Assembly: GCA_914767885.1 (NCBI GenBank)
Contig: CAJZBQ010000002.1
Span: forward strand, 248,001-312,000
Reading direction: 5' to 3'
Source: Blepharisma stoltei
Lineage: Eukaryota > Ciliophora > Heterotrichea > Heterotrichida > Blepharismidae
Length of the DNA: 64,000 nucleotides
The position numbers and the translations under genes are program-made. Below, in pieces: positions 57,332 to 64,000 of the stretch; within the stretch, counting starts at the first letter, position 1; every line of letters starts with the position of its first letter. A model generated the notes under the pieces. The model saw only the letters and a list, made by a program, of their open reading frames with translations. It did not search any database and was not told where the DNA came from.

Positions 57332-59358
57332 ATGGAAGATAGCGTAGTGGTAAAGAAGTCATACTTTGTCATGTTTTCTCAGGAAGATATTAAAGATCAC
57401 TACGATTAGGATAGGATTATTAAAAATCAGACGTTAACCATATTGGTGATGCAGTCATCAATGGCCTCCGTACTGAAAGTTCTACCATTTTTCGATTTCA
57501 GCCTAGAGGTTCTATGTCACTTCTGGCACCTTCTGTCTCCTCCTTGCCTTGAGGGTTAAGTCTTAGTACTTATGGATTTCTGCTGCTATGGGCGATTGGA
57601 GTAACTTGATTTCGCGGATTAAATGGAGTCTGTCTGGTGCCGAAGTGCCATCCTTCGATAGCTACAGGAAAAAGACTACTCCCCTGTGGCTTGGGCCGAA
57701 ATCCCCAGTTTATCGGTAGAGGAATGCCATGGGTCCTCTGATCCAAAGCACTTTGCTGAGCACCTCAATTTCCAACCGCAGGAAAGCACCCAAAACCTAC
57801 CCCAGATACACATCTCTTGAGCTTGCACTTGATTCTCAGCTCCAGTCGGCCGTAGCCATAAGGTCTGGACTGCTGCGCCAAGAGGGCAGGTTGACAGTGT
57901 CGCCATTTTAATATATATTTAAAGAACACTACGAACTCGGAAATAAGCTGGGGGATGGATCCTACGGAGTGGTTTATGTTGCTACACATAAAACGACGGG
58001 CCAAATTAGAGCAATTAAATCAATCCCTAAATCCAGAATCCGAAACCCTTCAAGATTGGAAACAGAGATCGGTATAATGAAGGACGCTGATCATCCAAAT
58101 GTTATCAAACTCTATGAAGTCTATGAAAACTCAAGGAATATTTACTTATTATCACCAGCAAACTATTCAGGGAAAATCCTGATTAATTATAATATTTCAT
58201 TGCCATTAATAAATAATATTTTTTTATATAACTGTGTTAGTTATGGATTTTTGCACTGGCGGTGAGCTCTTCAACTACATAATCGAAAACAAGCGCGTAA
58301 GTGAACGAATTGCAGCAGGGCTATTTCACCAAGTCTTAAGCGCAATAAGATACTTGCACATGCACGACATTGTCCACCGAGATCTAAAGCCAGAAAACCT
58401 GATTTTCGCTTCTAGCCCCGCATCTCAGTCCTCACTGAAATTAATCGATTTTGGCCTTTCCAAGATCTTTACCCCAGAAAGTAGCCCAATGCTAACAAGA
58501 GCTGGCACGCCTTTCTACATTGCTCCAGAAATACTAGCCGGAAGAGGCTACGGAAAGTCCTGTGACCTATGAAGCTGTGGTGTAATCTTATATATTTTGC
58601 TTTCAGGCTACCCTCCTTTCTTTGCCCGAAACGAAGCCGGAATCCTCGAAAAAGTCAGAGCTGGGTCCTACAATTTTGATAGGCCAGAATGGCAAAATGT
58701 TTCTGAGCAGGCAAAAGACCTCATATCTAATCTATTAAAAGTTAACGTAGAAGAAAGATTTGACGTTGAACAAGCTTTAGCTCACCCTTGGATTGCTGCT
58801 CACGAAGAATTACCTGACACTCCTTTAGACTTTAACGTCGAGTCTCTAAAAGAATTCAGAGACGAATGCAGACTTAAAAAAGCAGTTTTAATGTGTATTG
58901 CAACCCAATGCTCAGATAACGAAATTAATGAGCTTAGAAATGCTTTTATAAGACTTGACGCAAATGGAGACGGAACCATCACATTAGGAGAGCTTGAGCA
59001 TGGGATATCAGGCTTAGGCGGCATTGGAGAAAATATTGAAGGGATCCTCAAAGGTATGGACGTCGATAAAAGTGGAAGCATTGACTATTCTGAATTCTTA
59101 GCCGCCACTATAGATAAAAGCATATATCTTCAAGAAGAAAGGCTACGAGGTGCTTTTGAAACTTTTGATAGGGACCAAAGTGGGAAAATCTCAGCTGACG
59201 AGATCAGACAAATTTTGGGAAAAGAAGGCAACCTAGATTTGAGCATGTATGAAAGCTTGATCAGAGAAGCTGACAAAAATAATGATGGTGAAATAGACTT
59301 CAACGAATTTATTTCTGTGATGAACTCAAGAAGACTCAGCTCTTTAGGAAGATCTTAA
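57332..59358 (+). CDS. Calcium-dependent protein kinase (CDPK)
   Basis: Starts MEDSVVVKKSYFVMFSQEDI. Removing the retroposon 57391-57919 and the short IES 58149-58239 yields 468 aa. The kinase domain has LGDGSYGVVYVA, the catalytic HRDLKPENL, DFGLS and, across a TGA Trp, DLWSCGVILY. Four EF-hands follow: DANGDGTITLGE, DVDKSGSIDYSE, DRDQSGKISADE and DKNNDGEIDFNE. This is the standard CDPK layout, in which Ca2+ binding to the EF-hands releases the kinase. It converges with the WD40 gene, stop codons 13 bp apart. No N-terminal Gly for myristoylation. Confidence 0.9.
57391..57919 (-). mobile_element. Retroposon-like element, A type, in CDPK gene
   Basis: Direct repeats TAAAGATCACTACGA (57391-57405) and TAAAGAACACTACGA (57920-57934), one mismatch in 15. 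Oriented minus: head TATATATTAAAATGGCGACA near 57905, tail TTTTTAATAATCCTATCCTA near 57420. Clear homolog of 10007-10543 along its length. Confidence 0.85.
58149..58239. mobile_element. Short AT-rich IES, 91 bp, in kinase domain
   Basis: TTA at 58146-58148 and 58237-58239. Excision yields NIYLVMDFCTGGELF, the expected kinase hinge. No long inverted ends. Confidence 0.8.
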
Positions 59359-59371
59359 TAACCCATTAATC

Positions 59372-61746
59372 TTAAATTTCTATAATGCAAGCTAACACTT
59401 CGGCAGAGCAGGTAGCGATGTAGCCACCTTTCCAGTCTAAGCCTTCAATTGAGCCATTGTGGATTCTTCCTATAAAGTCGTAGTCTAGGGTGCTTAAATT
59501 TATGATGAATAGGTTTCCGTTTTGAGTTACACAGGCAACACGGGATTTTACTGCGTCTATTGAAGCGTAGGTGACTGTGTGCCATTCTTTGATGATGCTG
59601 GTATTAAAAACATGAAGCATTGTTCAGGCTTTGGGGTCATATAGTCTTAGACTTTGGTCGTCAGAACAAGTTACGAAAATTTCTGTTAATATGCTGCCTT
59701 TTATATTGGTTTCAGATATAGCCGCCCATCGGACCCCAGTGACAGCTCTTTTGTGTTTTGGAAGAGTAACTAAACATTCACTAGTTTTCCAATTCCAAAC
59801 TGATACAGTTTGGTCTTCAGAACCAGTTGCAAGTATTTCTGAAGAGCTTGGAGATCAGGCTAAGGTCCAAATTTCGCTGAATAAGGATAAAGATCCAAAT
59901 TTGGCATCATCGTTTCATTCTTGTTTATCATGGGCCAGAATCTTCTGCTCTTTATAAAGAATGCCATCTTGGTATGTGAAGATGAAAAGGTCGCCTTTGG
60001 TTGTCCCTACAGCCATAAGGTTTTTGATTGGTGCTTCTTTTCAGCTCATGCAGATTACGCTTTCTTCAACTGTAACTAATGTAATTGGCTCTTGAATTTG
60101 GCCGAGCACGTTGGATATGAAGATTATTTGTCCATCTAGAGTTCCAATGTAAAGATTTATTCCTTCTAAGTCCCATTCAATGCATCGAACACTAGTATTA
60201 ACATGCGTTCTTGTTACAAGTGTACCGTTATCTAATGTAAATATCATAACACTACCATCAAAGTCTCCAACCGCTACATGAGTTCCTTGAGGATTAATCG
60301 ACAGCCCACAACACGTAACCTTAAACAAATTAATATGCTTACTTTCAATAATTTCTCCACCCTCTAAAAAATTCTTAAACCTTGCATTTGATATTCCATT
60401 TTCATTAAACCCAATAAGAGTAACCTCAGGCACTACCCAGCCATAATATCAAGTCGTTCTATTTATCCACTCTTGGTTTGTCCTAACAATATAAAGCTCA
60501 GGATAAGACCCATTTTTTACATCAAACAATTTTTCAAACTGAGGCTGATTAATTGAAAACCTACAAAAATATTCAGATAGAGGTGAAAAATATACATTTG
60601 TGCCAATAAATTCAATGCATGAGATAGAGCCATTGCCTTCCATATGAAGTGTATGAAGAGGTGTCAAGGTTTCTATGTCTCAGACAACGATCATTCTGGT
60701 CAAAAATCCAAGGACAACTTGGCCAAGGTGGTTTGACTTTATGCAACTTACCCTTGCATAGCATGGATAAAAAATAAAATCCTGCTCTATGTTGCCTTCT
60801 AAATTTTTTGTTAAAGAAATGTAGTAGCTTATCACCTTTTGATGCCTTTTTCCTATCCTTTCTTGATATTCCTCAATTGGCTCATTTTCTTCTTCTAATA
60901 AAAAATCAACAAGTGCGTTTTCTTCAGAAATCGGTAAATCACTTTGATGCTGGCTTAATGGTGCTCCATCATCAATAGCTGTTTCTCTTAACATAAATAA
61001 ATGATCCAGATGCGAAAATTCACAATTTTTATAGTTCCCTCTAAATGTCAAAATTTTTGAAAACCCTTGATCAATGCTGACTTTTCAGACTTCAATAATG
61101 CCATTATAGTTCCCATATAGCGAAATTGTTGCTAATAAAGTTCCAAGATTATTGGTGCAGCCATGTCTGACTCCCCCTTCGTGAGTTGTCAAAAAAAAAT
61201 TGCCCGCTTATGAGGGGTTCTAATTTTTTTTTTAAAAAAAAAATTATTTCGTAGTATTTTTTTCAATTTAAAAAAATCCTGATTCGCGAAAATAATTTAA
61301 TTTATGTTTTAAAATGCAAGCAGTTTAAAATTCAACGGAATTAGCAAGAGATTCATTATAATAATTATCATTATAAATCAAAAAATTTTTTGCTCAGATT
61401 GAGAGGGAGTGAGAATTTTTTGAAAACCTTGATTTTGGTTTTCAATTTCCAAATAGTGAAGAAGAGAACCCTCTAGTGTGTATAAACCCATATCTCCTGA
61501 ATATGTAAGTGAAATTAAGTGAGTTGGATTTAGAATAGGGATTGGGAGAAGCACCATAATTGATGTGTCATGAGCTTTAAAGGAATAAATCTCGTCTAAG
61601 CTTTCTGCATTGCGCTTGCATACATAGCTACCTTTTGCGTAATAAACTGAAGGGGTATCGCTGCGAGTAATAAAGCAGGATTGGAATCGAGAGGAGTGAA
61701 GTCCTATGTATTTTGAACGTAATCTTTCTATTCTGTTCTGTTCCAT
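59372..61746 (-). CDS. WD40-repeat protein
   Basis: Removing 61171-61412 gives 710 aa in one frame, with TGA as Trp at several repeats. Repeats are visible through the C-terminal two-thirds: WSPSSSEILATGSEDQTVSV, then VTGVRWAA...CSDDQSLRLYD, DGSVMIFTLDNG, GTLDGQIIFI. The N-terminus also has propeller-like strands (LISLTYSGDMGLYTLEG). Probably a scaffold with two propellers, but the partner cannot be inferred. Convergent with the CDPK gene and only 55 bp from the stop of the next upstream gene. Confidence 0.8.
61171..61409. mobile_element. C-rich TIR MITE in WD40 gene, TGA flanks
   Basis: Plus-strand TGA (TCA in the gene) at 61168-61170 and 61410-61412. Ends CTCCCCCTTCGTGAGTTG and inverse of CTCCCTCTCAATCTGAG. 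Excision gives FQKILRHGCTNNLG in frame. The 3-bp flank contains no TA. Confidence 0.8.
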
Positions 61747-61801
61747 TATATACTTAATAGTTATTCATATTGATTTTTGTAATATCTATTAAATTATTCA
61801 A

Positions 61802-63178
61802 TTAAATTTCAACGTCTTTTATTAGTACTTTAGATCGAATATGTGCTTTGCAGATTTTACACGTAGACAGTGTTTTGCAGTTCAAGCAGCATAAATGTCC
61901 ACAAGATAGTGCGTAGATTGGCATATCTGACTTGCAATATGCACAAATATAAAATCCTAGAGCTTCTATTTTATTCTCTTCTTCTTTTATTAGTTCATCA
62001 AGCCTTGCATTATCCTCAAACAACATTTTAATTTCTTTTTCAATCTGTGCTTGGTCAAACCTAGGCTCTCTCTTCTTTTTTACTTCTTTTCGCTTTTCTT
62101 TTCGTTCTTCTTCCTTATCTTCTTCAACTTGTGTGCTGATTTCAGTCTCTATAGTTGTCTCAGTCCTTGATTTATTTGTAGATTCATTGTGCTGACTTAG
62201 AGATAGAGAACTTGGCTGAGTGTGGCTGCTAATAGAAAATGAAGAAGGTGCTCTAAGGTCATCATGAGCAAAAGGACAATATTTGCCTAGAGGGCATGAT
62301 CCATCATTAAATCTGCAGTTTTTTGTTTTGTATTTTAGTGGGTGATACTTTAATTCATCTTCTGAATGAGCAAATGTGCATTGATCTCCTTTGTCACAAT
62401 CATCTGAATAGTTACAAAGACGAGGTCTGTAGTTTCATAATCCATTTGGCATTCGTTTAGGAGGGCGTCTTCTTTCGCTGCTTTGATGATAATTTATACA
62501 ATCGTTTTCTTTGCATTTCGTATTGCATGGCTTTGTGTGAAACTCTAGCATTATTTTTTTGTGTAGAGGGACTTCAATAGCGAATTCGTCTGAAGCATCT
62601 AACTCTTTTCTATCCTTTTGGGCGAAAAATATCTTTAATCAAACCACACCGTTGAATTTTTTAAAAATTGGGAAAAAATTCACCTTAATCGAGCAGTTTT
62701 TGTAGATTAATCATGCATTTAAACCATCTACCTATCTTTGATAGTAATAAATAATAGAGATTAGACGAACCCTTCATATGTAATTCTAATGTGATTAATA
62801 GAATTGCCTATGATTTTAGCATAAAATATTTTATATGGAAAAAAAATTAATATAAAAAATTTTAGGTAATAAAAAATTTATATATATTTTGTTTATCCAA
62901 AAATGTTTTAGTGAGAGTAGCTCATAGTGATAAGAGCTATACTGTGGAATCAGCTTTTCAATGATTTTTTTATCATAAAATTCTTCGGGCTTATCTGAAG
63001 GGTATTGACTGATGATATCTTTGACAAAACTTTGCTTTTGATCAAAATTGTACAATTTTGTCTTTGGTTTTTTATTTTTAGGCCGTTTTTTGTTAGATTG
63101 AGCTTTATTTCCTTTTCCTATGTATGAAGATTCTGCTTTGTTTCAAGCTTCTTCTATATTTTCCCTATTAGATTCCAT
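61802..63178 (-). CDS. Tandem CCCH zinc finger and RING protein
   Basis: Removing 62638-62910 (273 bp) gives 367 aa from ATG 63178. The middle has three CCCH-like units: CNTKCKENDCINYH, CNYSDDCDKGDQCTFAH, CRFNDGSCPLGKYCPFAH. The C-terminus has a RING-type finger: CAYCKSDMPIYALSCGHLCC then CKTLSTCKICKAH. This combination, with tandem CCCH plus RING, is that of Unkempt-like and plant TZF proteins, which bind RNA and affect translation or decay. An acidic-basic helical linker (EEDKEEERKEKRKEVKKKRE) joins the two. The N-terminal 90 residues are unassigned. Confidence 0.75.
62638..62910. mobile_element. IES in CCCH/RING gene
   Basis: TTA at 62635-62637 and 62908-62910; excision gives LLSLKIFFAQKDRKELD in frame. 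Only the lower-coordinate side keeps recognisable family sequence (ACCACACCG, ATTGGGAAAAAATTCACC). Because the length is a multiple of three, the exact boundaries are less constrained. Confidence 0.55.
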
Positions 63179-63209
63179 TTTAATTTCACACTTAAGCTTT
63201 TAAATCTTA

Positions 63210-63490
63210 CCCCTAGCCTTCATAAGTGAACGAATCAACTACGGATGGGGTTATTTTTTTTTTTGAAATTTAAAAAATTCTCAATTCGCAAAAATTGGAC
63301 AACAAAAATTAATTTAATTTGTAAAATTTATGTTTTAAAATGTAAGTTGTTTAAAAATAAAACAGAATTAGCGTGAGATTTCATTATAATAATTATCAAT
63401 TATATACCAAAAATTTTGTTTGCTTGCGGGTTGATTTTTTACCCAAAAAAAGGATTTTTCAATGATTTTGTAAGCTCACAGAGGGAGGAT
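63210..63490. mobile_element. C-rich-family MITE, decayed ends
   Basis: Family core TTAGCGTGAGATTTCATTAT and AAAATGTAAGTTG present. Left end CCCCTAGCCTTCATAAGTG, right end CTCACAGAGGGAGGAT, TTA flanks. Lies between two divergent genes. Confidence 0.65.
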
Positions 63491-63744
63491 TTATTCTTTA
63501 AATTAAATGCCTCAAATAGCAGTGACGAGTGATCTTTCTCCCATGAGTAGAAGACCTCATGTATATCTGAAATTTTTTGATGAAGAGAGCTGCCAAAGGG
63601 AGGTCTGCATGATTCCCACTTATGAGTGTCCCTGATTAGAGGGGTATCATTTTTTGCCTTAGTACCGGCATTTTTACTCTCTTATCAATGTTAATTAAAT
63701 AAAACATAAAATAAGGTAAAGCTCATGCTTTATATTATATATTA

Positions 63745-64000
63745 ATGGAATTATCATACTCTCTTATTTTTATTGCTCTATTTGCTGATGCTATCTACTC
63801 AAAAAGCAGCTCTGTAGTTCAGCTCACTGCATCTAATTTTGATTCTGAAGTTTTAAAGTCAGAAGACTTTTGAATAGTTGAATTTTTTTCTCCATTGTGT
63901 GGCCCTTGCCAAAAACTAATTCCTGATTATGAAAATGCTGCTGAATCTCTTAAAGGCATTGCCAACCTCGGAGTTGTAGATATGACTAAAGATTATATTT
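63745..64000 (+). CDS. Protein disulfide isomerase-like, 5' part
   Basis: Runs off the window end after 85 codons. Begins with a signal-like sequence (MELSYSLIFIALFADAIYS) and then a thioredoxin fold: VVQLTASNFDSEVL, FWIVEFFSPLCGPCQKLIPD. The Trp is a TGA. The active site is CGPC, as in thioredoxin and unlike the CGHC of most PDI domains. Predicted to act in the secretory pathway on disulfide bonds. The second half is not visible. Confidence 0.8.

Overview
The window is ciliate nuclear DNA, most likely from the heterotrich Blepharisma. Reading frames need UGA as Trp: one falls on the conserved Trp of a kinase DLWSCG motif at 58570-58572, and another on the Trp before the CGPC site of a thioredoxin-fold protein near 63870. 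UAA and UAG are real stops. Introns are exactly 15 nt, GT...AG (for example 25606-25620, 28995-29009, 52513-52527, 52820-52834, 53207-53221). The DNA is AT-rich, and genes can be very close: the stops of two convergent genes are 13 bp apart at 59358/59372.

The main feature is that many genes are broken by inserted DNA whose exact removal restores one reading frame. I worked out 19 such inserts inside coding sequence (91-955 bp), so this looks like germline (micronuclear) DNA with internal eliminated sequences (IESs), not the somatic form. There are three main kinds of insert: (1) C-rich-ended MITEs of about 240-560 bp flanked by a 3-bp TNA repeat; (2) palindromic or foldback elements flanked by TA; (3) GC-richer SINE/LINE-like retroposons of about 190-660 bp, several sharing a head near AAATGGCG, mostly flanked by direct repeats of 10-15 bp. 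Some are nested.

Layout. 1-6950: a B-box-like protein gene, a small coiled-coil gene, two tandem winged-helix-like paralogs sharing an intron position, gene remnants and retroposons. 7083-16461: two large Ser/Thr-rich secreted surface protein genes with five coding inserts, the second ending in a GPI-anchor-like tail. 17659-19522: an HMG box and a 3-methyladenine DNA glycosylase that become one frame when a 955-bp insert is removed. 19727-29519: RING, WWE, TPR/cyclic-nucleotide-binding and CCT-domain genes and a small gene with nested inserts. 29714-33177 (minus): PX sorting-nexin-like gene, an unidentified gene and a GPGY-repeat gene. 34395-44870: a START-domain gene and a decaying tandem array with two intact alpha-tubulin genes, tubulin fragments and antiparallel remnants of a secreted-protein family. 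44957-48529 (minus): a VIT/VWA gene with three inserts. 49001-54817: coiled-coil genes and a small protein with a CaaX-like end. 57332-64000: a calcium-dependent protein kinase, a WD40 protein, a CCCH/RING protein and the start of a protein disulfide isomerase.

The genes do not form one pathway; they look like ordinary housekeeping, ciliary and surface genes. What unites the window is the heavy load of precisely removable elements. All joins were worked out by eye from frame and flanking repeats; no alignment or database search was run.
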